A stretch of 64,000 nt of DNA from DASVWZ01 sp963708575 (GTDB lineage Bacteria; Acidobacteriota; Terriglobia; Terriglobales; Acidobacteriaceae). The DNA lies in NCBI GenBank assembly GCA_963708575.1, contig CAVPTB010000007.1, positions 2,356,001 through 2,420,000 of the forward strand, in the 5' to 3' direction. Positions 1 to 9,202 of the stretch are shown piece by piece. The notes under the pieces are model-generated. The model saw nothing but the letters and a program-made list of their open reading frames with translations, did not search any database and was not told where the DNA came from. Positions within the stretch are counted from its first letter, which is position 1, and each line of letters starts with the position of its first letter. A program made the translations under genes and the position numbers.

Positions 1-1
1 C

Positions 2-1273
2 GCCTACAACAGTTTTTCCGATGTGAATGCCCTTCACATGGACGCGTTCAAAGACGCGATTATGGCCCACGCGGTGTACTACCCCGTAGTGGAAATACTT
101 TCCTCGGTGGCCATCGCCAGCGTTATCTGGTTTGGCGGCAATCTCGTTCTGCGCGGTGTACACACCACGACCGTGGCCATCGGATTCAGTCATGGACTTC
201 CCAACTTCCACTGGCTCTCCAAAGTGACCTCGCTTGGTGTTCTTGTCGCTTTTATTTCGTATGCCCAGCGTTTCTTCCGGCCGATCCAGGATTTCAGCGA
301 AAAATACAACATTCTGCAGTCCGCCATGGCTGCCAGCGAACGCGTATTTAAACTGCTGGACGCGCCCGTCGACATAACTTCGCCGGCAGTGACCAAGAAG
401 CCGACTGGTCCGGGCCGGATCGAGTTCGAGCACGTCTGGTTCGCTTATCGCGCCATGCCAGTTGGCGAGCCTGGGAAAGGTTCGGTCGGGACGGCAACCG
501 CTCGACCTCAAGTCGAGCCGACCTCAACGACTGGTGCACCCGAAATGGATTGGGTGCTTCGCGATGTCTCCTTCTCGATTGACCCCGGGGAGACCGTCGC
601 CATTGTTGGTCACACCGGCGCAGGCAAGACCACCATCATCTCGTTGCTGATGCGTTTCTACGATGTACAAAAAGGCGCCATCAAAATCGACGGCGTTGAC
701 ATAAAAGACATGGACCTCTCAGATCTGCGGCGCCGCTTCGGAGTCGTGCTGCAGGATCCATTTCTGTTTACCGGGACGGTCGCTGGCAACATCCGCCTTG
801 GCACTGAATCAATCGAAGACGAAGACGTCGAAAAGGCTGCCGAAGACGTTAATCTCGCTGACTTCGTGCGCACCCTGCCCAACGGTTTTCAGGAAGAAGT
901 CCGCGAGCGCGGCAGCACGCTTTCCACCGGCCAGAAGCAACTCATTTCGTTTGCACGGGCTTTGGCGCATGACCCGAAAATTTTGATTCTCGATGAAGCC
1001 ACCTCCAGCGTCGATACCGAAACCGAATTTCGCGTCCGCGACGCCCTCAGCCGCATGGTCGAAGGCCGCACCTCGGTGGTCATCGCACACCGCCTTTCCA
1101 CGGTACAGCGTGCCGACAAGATCATCGTGATGCACAAAGGGCATGTTCGCGAGCTGGGGACCCACCAGCAACTCCTCGCCCAGCGCGGGATCTACTACAA
1201 GCTGTACCAACTGCAATACAAAGATCAGGAAGTCCCCACCGGCCCGCAAGTCAGCGTTACAGCCAACGACTAA
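2..1273 (+). CDS. ABC exporter, MsbA-like (5' end outside window)
   Basis: This is the C-terminal part of a fused permease-ATPase exporter; the reading frame is open from the left edge, so the start and most transmembrane helices are missing. The end of the membrane domain (to about base 330) is followed by a complete nucleotide-binding domain: Walker A GHTGAGKTT (608-634), signature LSTGQ (920-934), Walker B ILILDE (980-997) and the H-loop IAHRLS (about 1082-1099). A 30-residue Gly/Pro/Thr-rich stretch (about 450-545) is inserted between the A-loop region and Walker A, which is unusual. The next gene is lpxB, which suggests export of lipid A or another envelope lipid. Multidrug export is the alternative; the family alone does not decide. 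Confidence 0.9.
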   Translation, partial: AYNSFSDVNALHMDAFKDAIMAHAVYYPVVEILSSVAIASVIWFGGNLVLRGVHTTTVAIGFSHGLPNFHWLSKVTSLGVLVAFISYAQRFFRPIQDFSEKYNILQSAMAASERVFKLLDAPVDITSPAVTKKPTGPGRIEFEHVWFAYRAMPVGEPGKGSVGTATARPQVEPTSTTGAPEMDWVLRDVSFSIDPGETVAIVGHTGAGKTTIISLLMRFYDVQKGAIKIDGVDIKDMDLSDLRRRFGVVLQDPFLFTGTVAGNIRLGTESIEDEDVEKAAEDVNLADFVRTLPNGFQEEVRERGSTLSTGQKQLISFARALAHDPKILILDEATSSVDTETEFRVRDALSRMVEGRTSVVIAHRLSTVQRADKIIVMHKGHVRELGTHQQLLAQRGIYYKLYQLQYKDQEVPTGPQVSVTAND

Positions 1274-1361
1274 GCAGAAGTAGCCGCCAGCATCCTGCCA
1301 GCGCAGGTGCCCTGTACTCACCGGCGCAGGAATTGCCGGACGGCAGCGCTACAATGCTCTC

Positions 1362-2471
1362 TTGCGCATTCTCATCTCGGCTGGCGAAGCTTCCGGAGAA
1401 ATGTACGGGGCGGGACTCATTGACGCTCTCCGCCGCCTCGATTCATCCTTCGAGTTTTTCGGTGCCGGCGGAGAGCGTATGCGCACCGCCGGTTGCGACA
1501 CCATCGTCGACACCAAAGATCTTGCTGTCGTCGGTATCACCGAAATTCTCAGCCATCTGCCAAGAATCTATACCTTATTTCGCAAGCTGATTTCCGAAGC
1601 TGACAAGCGCCGTCCCGACCTCGCGGTAGTCATCGATGCCCCCGCCTTCAACTGGCGCGTTGCCCGTCAAATGCGAAAACGCGGCATTCCCGTGGTGTAC
1701 TACGTTTGCCCACAGTTCTGGGCGTGGCGTCAGGGCCGCGTAAAACTGCTGCGGAAGTACATCAACAAGGCTCTGGTGATTTTTCCCTTCGAAGAGAAGT
1801 TCTACCGCGATCGCGGAGTAGACGCCACATTTGTAGGCCATCCCCTCGCCGATGTTCCCAAGCCCGAAATCTCGCGCCAGGAGTACGCAGCGCAGAACAA
1901 GCTCGACCCAGCCAAGCGCTGGATCACAATCATGCCCGGCAGCCGCGTCAAGGAGGTCCGGATGAATTTGCCGACCATCCTTGAATCGGCTGCAAAATTG
2001 GGCTCGGACTTCGAATTTCTGCTGCCGGTCGCACCCACCCTCGACCGCGCGTGGCTTCAAACCTTGATAGGGGTATTTCCCTCGGTTCACCTCGTCGCGG
2101 ACGCTCTTCCCGCCCTGGCCCACTCCCGCGCCGGCATCATCGCCAGCGGCACCGCCACCGTTGAAGCCGCCATCATGGGAACACCATTTATTATGGTCTA
2201 TCGGGTGACACCGCTTACCTACCTGCTCGGCAAACCAAGGGTGAAAGTTCCGCATTTCGCCATGGTGAACCTGATTGCCGGACGGGAGATCGTTCCCGAG
2301 CTCGTCCAACATGATTTCACCGCCGAAAACGTGGTCGAGAAACTGAAACGGATCCTCAGTGACGGGCCCGCCAGACAGGCCATGATCGAAGGGTTGGAGC
2401 AGGTAAAGTCCGCCTTGCAAGGCACAATCTTGACGCCCATCGCCCCGCCGGGCGCGCAGCAAGAATCATAG
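1362..2471 (+). CDS. lpxB: Lipid-A-disaccharide synthase LpxB
   Basis: LpxB joins UDP-2,3-diacylglucosamine to lipid X to form the disaccharide of lipid A, at the inner face of the cytoplasmic membrane. The 369-residue product has the family N-terminus ISAGEASGEMYGA, the GHPLAD segment near the middle, MPGSRVKEV and the SGTATVEAAIMGTPF nucleotide-binding stretch, and its length matches the family (about 380). The start is TTG at 1362; the nearby ATG at 1354 is out of frame. It lies 88 bases after the MsbA-like exporter in the same direction, a usual arrangement of lipid A synthesis and transport. Known family function; no oddities seen. Confidence 0.95.
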   Translation: MRILISAGEASGEMYGAGLIDALRRLDSSFEFFGAGGERMRTAGCDTIVDTKDLAVVGITEILSHLPRIYTLFRKLISEADKRRPDLAVVIDAPAFNWRVARQMRKRGIPVVYYVCPQFWAWRQGRVKLLRKYINKALVIFPFEEKFYRDRGVDATFVGHPLADVPKPEISRQEYAAQNKLDPAKRWITIMPGSRVKEVRMNLPTILESAAKLGSDFEFLLPVAPTLDRAWLQTLIGVFPSVHLVADALPALAHSRAGIIASGTATVEAAIMGTPFIMVYRVTPLTYLLGKPRVKVPHFAMVNLIAGREIVPELVQHDFTAENVVEKLKRILSDGPARQAMIEGLEQVKSALQGTILTPIAPPGAQQES

Positions 2472-2619
2472 TAAATCTGACCGTACAGCCTTAGCCCAAC
2501 TATCCGTTGGTGGGTTACCCGGAAGTCATGAATTTGTCCCGCCCTTGTCCTGCCAGCATCTTTTGCGTCACAATCTTCATCATACGGTTCAGGCCGTTTT
2601 TCTACGGAGATCACCCTTA

Positions 2620-4634
2620 ATGTCTTCTCACCCTCGGCGTCAGCGTCGGGTCATAAAAACCTGCATTTTTTTGCTTTTCGCGTTTCTAACCATTGCCCGG
2701 CTGGGCAGCTGAGAAACCTCATTTACGGGTCGACGACTACCAGATCGACGCCGAGCTGACCCCGCACACCCACACCCTTTCCGCCCATGCCAAGGTCAAG
2801 TTCACCGCCGTCGACGACCTGAACGTCGCTATTTTCGAGCTTCATAACGGTCTGAAGGTCAACAAGGTCACGGACGATTCCGGGAAGCCGGTTGAGGCCG
2901 AGCGTCTCTCCGCCGACTCCACCGTTCGCGTCCAACTCCCCAAGACTCTTGCCAAAGACTCTTCCACCACACTGACATTCGACTATGAAGGCGAACTCGA
3001 CTCCGCCGACAATAGCCCAGTCCAGGGTATGAAGTTGGCCTCCATTGACGACGAAACCAGCTACCTCATCTACGCTTCGCGCTGGTTTCCGGTGAGCGGC
3101 TATGGCATCAATCGCTTCACTGCCACCATCCGCATGACCGTTCCCGCACACATGGTGGTCATCGGAAGCGGCAAGGAAACTACAACTGAATCGGCGTCTT
3201 CGGCCAAGAAAACGTCCAGCGCTGCCACGAAAACATTCACCTTCACCTGGGATAAACCAAGTTTCCCTGGGACCATCGTGGCCGGAGCTTTCCAGGAATT
3301 TAAGAGCGACGAGGCCGGAGTCGATCTCCACGTTTTCTTCAAACCCATTCACCAGAATCTCGGCGCAATGTACGCCGATACCGCGGTGAAAGAGCTGACC
3401 TATTTCATTACTCTTTACGGGATTGCTCCATCCAGCACGCTGCGCGTCGTTGAAATCCCCGATGACACCGTTCCCGCCGCGTGGGCTCCGGAGTTAGCTG
3501 CTATCGCCGGCCGCGCCGTCACGGACAAAGTGAACTATCGTCTGCTCGCCAATACCATCGCTCATCAATGGTGGGGAGTCTCCGTGAATCCAGCATCTGT
3601 CGACGACTGGTGGCTGTGTGATGGCTTCGCCCGCTACTCCGAAGCTCGATACGTGGAGCACGCCGCCGGACAAAACGGATTGGAAGAGGCTGTGAAGGAT
3701 ATGTCGGTCGGCGCGCTCGCCTACGACACGGTGCCATTGGCGACTGTCGGGAAAATGGATATGTTCTCGCCCGAGTTTCAGTCGCTCGTCACCGATAAGG
3801 GCGCGATGATTTTGCATATGCTGCGCTGGGTCGTGGGTGATCAGAAATTCGATAACATCATGCGCACCTTCGCCTCGAAGTATGCGGGGAAATCGGCCTC
3901 TGCCGACGACTTTCGCGCTGTCGCCGAACAAATCTACGGCGATCAATTAGCCTGGTTTTTCACCCAGTGGCTAAATTCCACGGGCGCTCCCGAATTTAAG
4001 AGTAAATACACGGTTTACCGTCTGGGAAACAACAAGGGCTTCCGCGTGGTTGGGCAGATCCAGCAGGATCTCGACCTGTTCCGCATGCCGGTATTGCTGA
4101 AGATCGACACCGACGGCAAGACCGAAGAGAAGAAAATCGAAGTGGTCGGGACGGACTCTGCGTTCAGCGTCGACACCTTCGGCGCGCCCGCGCCGTATTG
4201 CCATCGATCCTGAAAACCGCGTTTTGAAAAACTCTGCCGACATCCGGCTGCGTGCTTCCATCCAGCGCGGGCAAGCGCTAATACAGCAGGGCGATTTGGC
4301 CGGTGCCCTTTCGGAATTCAATAAGGCTCTCGAAGCAAACAAGAATAGTTCTCTGGCCCACTATCGAGTGGCCGAAGTATTCTTTCAGCAGAAGAATTAC
4401 CAGGCTTCGGCGAACGCCTATCGTGACTCTCTCAATGGCGATGGGGATCCGCGTTGGACCGAGGTTTGGAGTCATATCCAGTTGGGTAAGATTTTCGATC
4501 TGACCGGCCAGCGCGAGCGCGCCACCAACGAATATCGACAGGCGCTCCAGACAAACGACAATACCCAGGGAGCACTCGACGAGGCCCGCAAATATCTACA
4601 GAAAGCCTTCGAGCAACCCAAGAGCAACGGGTAG
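2620..4634 (+). CDS. M1 aminopeptidase-like protein with TPR tail, active site degenerate, two frameshifts
   Basis: Three consecutive reading frames together encode one protein of about 670 residues. A signal peptide starts at ATG 2620 (RRQRRVIKTCIFLLFAFL) in frame 1, the M1-like body runs from about 2693 in frame 2, and a TPR tail continues past 4190 in frame 3 (joining through IAIDPENRVLKNSAD). Removing one C from the CCC runs at 2696-2698 and 4187-4189 restores a single frame. The M1 zinc motif HEXXH is LANTIAHQWWG here (3545 on): the first His and catalytic Glu are Asn and Thr, the distal Glu is Asp (WLCDGFA), and GAMEN is absent. It is therefore probably not a peptidase; a secreted scaffold or binding role is inference. 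The two TPR-like repeats lie at about 4260-4600. Confidence 0.75.
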
Positions 4635-4690
4635 CGCCGTCGATCGGAGAGTATTTCAAAAAGCCGGCAGGATACCGCGCTTCTCGTCCA

Positions 4691-5686
4691 TCAATACGCC
4701 CAGCGCAGCAGCGTTGCGCCTACTGTAAATCCCGCACCTACCGAAGCCAGCAGCACCAGATCGCCCTTCTTGAGTTTCCCTTCCTGCCGCGCCGTTTCCA
4801 TGGCCAGCGGGATCGTGGCCGACGTCGTATTTCCATAGCGGTCAATATTGATGATCACGGTTTCGGACCTGAGGCCCAGACGCTCCCCGGTTGCAGTGAT
4901 AATCCTCTTGTTCGCCTGATGGGGGATGAAAACGTCAATGTCGCTGCCCTTAAGCCCGTTTCGTTCCAACACGCGTTCGCACAGCTCCGCCATCTTTTTC
5001 ACTGCAAACTTGAACACCGCTTGTCCATCCTGATGGACATAGTGCATCTTCTTGTCCACCGTCTCGTGGGTCGAAGGATTCAAGCTCCCGCCTCCCGGCA
5101 TGTACAGCGAAGTTCCTCCGGAACCATCCACCTCGTGCACGAAATCGATGATGCCGTTGCCACCCTCTGCCGGTTCCAGAATCACCGCCCCGGCGCCGTC
5201 TCCGAAAATAATGCAGGTTGCCCGGTCGGTGTAGTCAATGATCGACGACATCACGTCCGCGCCGATCACCATGACTTTCTTGTGCGATCCACTGGCTACA
5301 AATCTCGATCCCACCTGCAAGCCGTACACGAACGACGAGCAAGCTGCGTTCATGTCGAAACCCCAAACCTCTTTTGCTCCTAGTTTGTACTGCACCAGGC
5401 ATGCCGTACAGGGAAACAACATGTCCGGGGTTACCGTGGCCACAATAATCGCGTCCAGATCGGAGGGCTCCATACCGCGCCCTGCCAGCGCCTTTTTCGC
5501 CGCTTCGACTGCGAGATCACTGGTGGCAACGCCTTTGTCGACCACGTGCCGCTCGCGGATCCCCGTACGCTCCATGATCCACTGATCAGTCGTTTCAACC
5601 ATCTTTTCCAGATCCTGATTGGTTAGAAGGCGTGGCGGGACGTAGGTTCCCAGGGCACTGATCTTGACGCCAAGAACTTGGCTCAC
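4691..5686 (-). CDS. fabH: Beta-ketoacyl-ACP synthase III (FabH)
   Basis: FabH starts type II fatty acid synthesis by condensing an acyl-CoA with malonyl-ACP. The 331-residue product carries the catalytic triad in the usual order: Cys116 in NAACSS, His256 in PHQANKR and Asn286 in YGNTTSA, and the length is normal. The N-terminus SALGTYVPPRLLTN is typical. It is convergent with the M1-like gene (56 bases between the stops) and stands alone, without fabD, fabG or plsX beside it. The SRP RNA gene lies upstream on the same strand. Confidence 0.96.
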   Translation of the reverse strand: MSQVLGVKISALGTYVPPRLLTNQDLEKMVETTDQWIMERTGIRERHVVDKGVATSDLAVEAAKKALAGRGMEPSDLDAIIVATVTPDMLFPCTACLVQYKLGAKEVWGFDMNAACSSFVYGLQVGSRFVASGSHKKVMVIGADVMSSIIDYTDRATCIIFGDGAGAVILEPAEGGNGIIDFVHEVDGSGGTSLYMPGGGSLNPSTHETVDKKMHYVHQDGQAVFKFAVKKMAELCERVLERNGLKGSDIDVFIPHQANKRIITATGERLGLRSETVIINIDRYGNTTSATIPLAMETARQEGKLKKGDLVLLASVGAGFTVGATLLRWAY

Positions 5687-5861
5687 TCTTTATTTTCTCC
5701 AAAATGTAAGGTATGAGTTAGTTATTCTACGCAGGCAGAGCACAAAACTCCAAGCGGGTTAGGCCCGCGCAAAGCCCACTGCGAACCCTTGTTCCCTCTG
5801 TGGTGAAGAACTTCTATACGCCAGGAAAAGCGCGGCCACGCAATATCTAAAGTAAATAAGC

Positions 5862-5962
5862 CAGGCACCGGCGACCCACTGCACACGCAAGAGCCCGTTA
5901 CCGTTGCTTCCTTCCGGACCTGGCGGGGTTGGCGAGAGTGCGTCGCGCGGGACCGATACCTG
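5862..5962 (-). ncRNA. ffs: Signal recognition particle RNA, small bacterial 4.5S type
   Basis: Read on the minus strand, the region contains the universally conserved SRP domain IV sequence CAGGTCCGGAAGGAAGCA (GGAA tetraloop and the asymmetric internal loop that binds Ffh). The ends pair: CAGGTATCGG at the 5' end (5953-5962) against CCGGTGCCTG at the 3' end (5862-5871), ten pairs including two G-U. The length of about 100 nt fits the short bacterial form without the Alu domain. Exact ends are estimated from the closing stem. The rest of the gap between fabH and the next gene (5687-5861 and 5963-6077) shows nothing I can name. Confidence 0.95.
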
Positions 5963-6077
5963 ACCTCTTCGATTTTAGCATTGCTCACCGAACTCGCGGG
6001 CGCCAGAGCTCAAATCAGCACCAGACACCGACGTACCCTTCTATTTTCCTGGCGATTCGCGCAAAATAAGTTCATCC

Positions 6078-8258
6078 ATGCCGTCCAACGACGCCCTCGT
6101 TCGGCCCGCATCCATGCCGGATGCTATTGAACGCTACTTCGAAGTGGCGTTGTACCTGCTCGTTCTGACGGGATTTGGAACTCTCGCGTCCACGGGAGGC
6201 CTCGCAGCCGTTCCAGTCCTGCTGGTCGGCTTCGCGCTTCTCCTGCGCGGCTATTTGCTGGCCACCCGCCAGACGTTCGTTATCCCGGAGCGCTGGACCA
6301 CTTTCCTGACTCTTTCCTACGTCGCCTTCTACCTACTCGACTACATGGTGCTGGCTCACGGATTTCTTAATGCCACCGTCCACCTGGTGCTCTTCGTCAT
6401 GGTGGTCCGCCTCTTCTCGGCGCAGCGTGACCGCGATCGCTACTTCCTCGCTGTAATCGCGTTCCTCATGGTGTTGGCCGCATCAGTACTGACCGTTGAC
6501 AGCACCTTCCTCCTCGCCTTTGCACTGTTTTTGTTAACTGCAGTCGCGACCTTCATTCTCATGGAAATGAGGCGTTCCGCGCGCGACGCCTCAATTCGTA
6601 CTGCCCCCCACGACGAGCATCGTGCCTACCGTAAGATGGCATTGTCCCTCGCTGGAATTGCTCCCATTCTCGTAATTCTGATTTCGCTCGGAGCTGCGGC
6701 GATCTTCTTCGTACTACCGCGCAGTTCGAGCGGATACCTGAGCGCCTACGCGCCGGGCGGCGATATCGCGACCGGCTTCAGCGACGAGGTTCGACTCGGG
6801 CGAATCGGTCAGATCCAGCAATCCAGTGCGTTGGTCATGCACATCCAGATCGATGGAGACGCGGGCGGCGCTTACGATCTCAAATGGCGCGGTGTCTCGC
6901 TCAATATCTTTGACGGAAAAACCTGGTCGAATCCCCATGAGCAGCATTTCATGCCGCATCCCCTGGACGGACGTTTCGTCCTGTCGATGATCACTCGAGC
7001 TTCGCGAAGCGGTGCTGATGTTCCAGCGCGCACCGTACACTATCGCGTCCTCATGGAACCCGTAGCCAGCAACGTCTTCTTCCTGGCGCCGTCGCCGCTT
7101 ACGCTCGAGGGCAACTATCGTCTGATCGCCACCGATGCCGGCGGGGCTGTATTCAATCTTGACCCCGACCATCCGGTCACCACTTATCAGGCCGATTCAA
7201 ACATAGCCGAGCCTTCCCCTGATGCCTTGCGTCTGACCTCGAATAATTACCCCCCCGAGGTCCTGCTGAACAACCTCCAGCTTCCGCCGCTGGATCCCCG
7301 AGTCAATCAACTCGCCGAACAAATCGCTGCCTCGCAGGCTACAAACTACGATAAAGCGGCGGCCATCGAGCGCTATCTGCGCACCCACTACGCCTACACT
7401 TTGCAACTTTCCGATAGTCCTCCGCACGACCCGATTGGCAACTTTCTGTTCGAGCGCAAAGCCGGACATTGTGAATACTTCGCCTCATCGATGGCGGTCA
7501 TGCTTCGTACCCTGCGAATTCCCACCCGCGTAGTCAATGGGTTTCGCACCGGAGAGTTCAATGACCTGACCGGTCAGTACCTGGTCCGAGCCAGCAATGC
7601 CCATGCCTGGGTCGAAGTGTATTTTCCAGGATACGGTTGGGTTGACTTTGATCCCACGCCCGCAGGATCGTTCACAACCCACTCGGGGTGGGGACGCGCC
7701 ATGCTCTATCTCGATGCCGCCGCTTCCTTCTGGCGCGAGTGGGTCATCAATTACGACTCGGGACACCAGTACACCTTGGGCCGGCAATTAGCGCGCAATA
7801 GTTTTGAATGGTACGAGCGTATGCGATTCTGGGCGCTGCGCCATTACGAGGCCGCTCTCAGCGCCGCCCGTCGCACACAAAGAACCGTAACCTCGGCGCC
7901 CACCTCATGGAGCATAGCCGGAATTTTGCTCTCGCTGCTGCTGTTGATCGCCGCCAACCTGGGCCGTTTGTGGCGCCTGCTTCGCACCCGCCGCATCGCC
8001 GCTCATCCCGAACAGGCTCCACGACTCGCAGCAACCATATGGTACGAACGAATGACGCGTGGCCTGGCTAAGCGCGGCTGGCCCAAATCCCCAGTGCAAA
8101 CGCCTTCTGAATTCGCCCGCTCGTTGCCCCAGCAACCGGTGCAAAAGAATGTGCTGCATTTCACCGCAGAATACGAGCGCGCACGGTTCGGGGACTCGCC
8201 CGACGCCGCACGACAGCTTCCCGAATTGTTCGATGAGATCTTCTCCGCCGGTCGCTGA
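6078..8258 (+). CDS. Transglutaminase-like membrane protein, TgpA/DUF3488 type
   Basis: The 726-residue product starts with about six hydrophobic helices (residues 20-230), continues with an extracytoplasmic domain, and contains a transglutaminase core with the triad Cys465 (KAGHCEYF), His509 (NAHAWVE) and Asp525 (WVDFDPTP). Another membrane helix follows near residue 615 and then a cytoplasmic DUF4129-like tail. This is the order found in TgpA, an inner-membrane protein with a periplasmic transglutaminase domain whose physiological substrate is poorly known. In many bacteria it sits next to a MoxR ATPase and a DUF58 protein; neither is present here. ATG 6078 is the first plausible start. Confidence 0.88.
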   Translation: MPSNDALVRPASMPDAIERYFEVALYLLVLTGFGTLASTGGLAAVPVLLVGFALLLRGYLLATRQTFVIPERWTTFLTLSYVAFYLLDYMVLAHGFLNATVHLVLFVMVVRLFSAQRDRDRYFLAVIAFLMVLAASVLTVDSTFLLAFALFLLTAVATFILMEMRRSARDASIRTAPHDEHRAYRKMALSLAGIAPILVILISLGAAAIFFVLPRSSSGYLSAYAPGGDIATGFSDEVRLGRIGQIQQSSALVMHIQIDGDAGGAYDLKWRGVSLNIFDGKTWSNPHEQHFMPHPLDGRFVLSMITRASRSGADVPARTVHYRVLMEPVASNVFFLAPSPLTLEGNYRLIATDAGGAVFNLDPDHPVTTYQADSNIAEPSPDALRLTSNNYPPEVLLNNLQLPPLDPRVNQLAEQIAASQATNYDKAAAIERYLRTHYAYTLQLSDSPPHDPIGNFLFERKAGHCEYFASSMAVMLRTLRIPTRVVNGFRTGEFNDLTGQYLVRASNAHAWVEVYFPGYGWVDFDPTPAGSFTTHSGWGRAMLYLDAAASFWREWVINYDSGHQYTLGRQLARNSFEWYERMRFWALRHYEAALSAARRTQRTVTSAPTSWSIAGILLSLLLLIAANLGRLWRLLRTRRIAAHPEQAPRLAATIWYERMTRGLAKRGWPKSPVQTPSEFARSLPQQPVQKNVLHFTAEYERARFGDSPDAARQLPELFDEIFSAGR

Positions 8259-8261
8259 TGT

Positions 8262-9125
8262 CTATCTTTTTCCCACTATTGCGCTCGCGATCGCCGAGCG
8301 TCGCGGTGGCCGCAGCCGATCATGGCGACCCGCAAAATACTTTCGTTCTGCCTCATCGGCCGTGAGTACGGTGAACTCGGAGAACCCGCAGCCCTTCAGA
8401 TCTCCCGCTAGCAACTCAGGGTCGAAGTGGGTCCGCCAGGGCTCACCCAGGGAATCGACGGTCGCCGCAATTCGCGCACGAAGAGCCGCGTCTTCACCGC
8501 TGAGCGCCGAATCGGCAAGCGAAAATGTGAACACGATTTCGCTGCCTGGCGGAAAAGCAGCTACCAGCTGAAACACGTCCCGAACAGCTTCTTCGCTCAA
8601 GTAGACCAGAACCCCTAGGCAAGAGAAGAACGTGGGCTCCGAAAAATCCAGAGAACTGGAGCGCAAGCCGTCCTGCAACGACACCGACTCGAAATCAATA
8701 GACACGAACTCGAGATTTTCTGGAGTCTCGATTGCCGCCGCCTGTAAGCGCTCTCGCTTCTCCCGCTGAGTTCCTGGGTGATCAACCTCAAAAATGCGGA
8801 GACGTCTCGCCCACAGCGGTTGCCGGTAAGCAAACGTATCAAAGCCTGCACCCAGAATCACGCATTGCTGGACACCCCGCTCAACCGCACCTGCCAACCG
8901 ATCCTCGCTGTAACGGCTGCGCAGGACCACATGCCCTCGCAGGCCCTGAATTCCCCGATCGTGGGCTTTGCCTGGATTCTCCGCAAAACGATTGAGGAAC
9001 TCCGGGCCGAGCAGACGTGCAGCAATGGGATCTTCCAAAATCTTCGGTTCTCCGTCCAGCAACTGGTGAACCGCCCGCAGCGCCGCCACGCCCAGCGCGG
9101 TTTTACTGGCATTTCGTTCCGTCAA
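8262..9125 (-). CDS. Class I SAM-dependent methyltransferase, LCM/PPM1-like family
   Basis: This 287-residue protein belongs to the leucine carboxyl methyltransferase-like bacterial family (the group modelled as TIGR00027). Motif I is LGAGFDTFAYR (residues 91-101), followed by the acidic residue in FEVDHPGTQ and the family-typical RSRYSEDRLA before motif I. These enzymes transfer a methyl group from SAM; bacterial substrates are mostly unknown and some members act in polyketide synthesis. The stop lies 3 bases from the stop of the TgpA-like gene, so the two are tightly convergent, and the gene diverges from pepA. No partner gene indicates a substrate. Confidence 0.85.
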   Translation of the reverse strand: MTERNASKTALGVAALRAVHQLLDGEPKILEDPIAARLLGPEFLNRFAENPGKAHDRGIQGLRGHVVLRSRYSEDRLAGAVERGVQQCVILGAGFDTFAYRQPLWARRLRIFEVDHPGTQREKRERLQAAAIETPENLEFVSIDFESVSLQDGLRSSSLDFSEPTFFSCLGVLVYLSEEAVRDVFQLVAAFPPGSEIVFTFSLADSALSGEDAALRARIAATVDSLGEPWRTHFDPELLAGDLKGCGFSEFTVLTADEAERKYFAGRHDRLRPPRRSAIASAIVGKR

Positions 9126-9202
9126 GGTCCCTCCCTCGTTTTCCCACTCGTGCCCCTGCTCTTGCGAAAGCGCCTCGCGATGGCGATACTGAAGAGTTCC
9201 CT

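Noticed and set aside
5722..5988. 88-residue minus-strand open frame
   Set aside because: It lies across the SRP RNA, whose conserved domain and closing stem explain the sequence.
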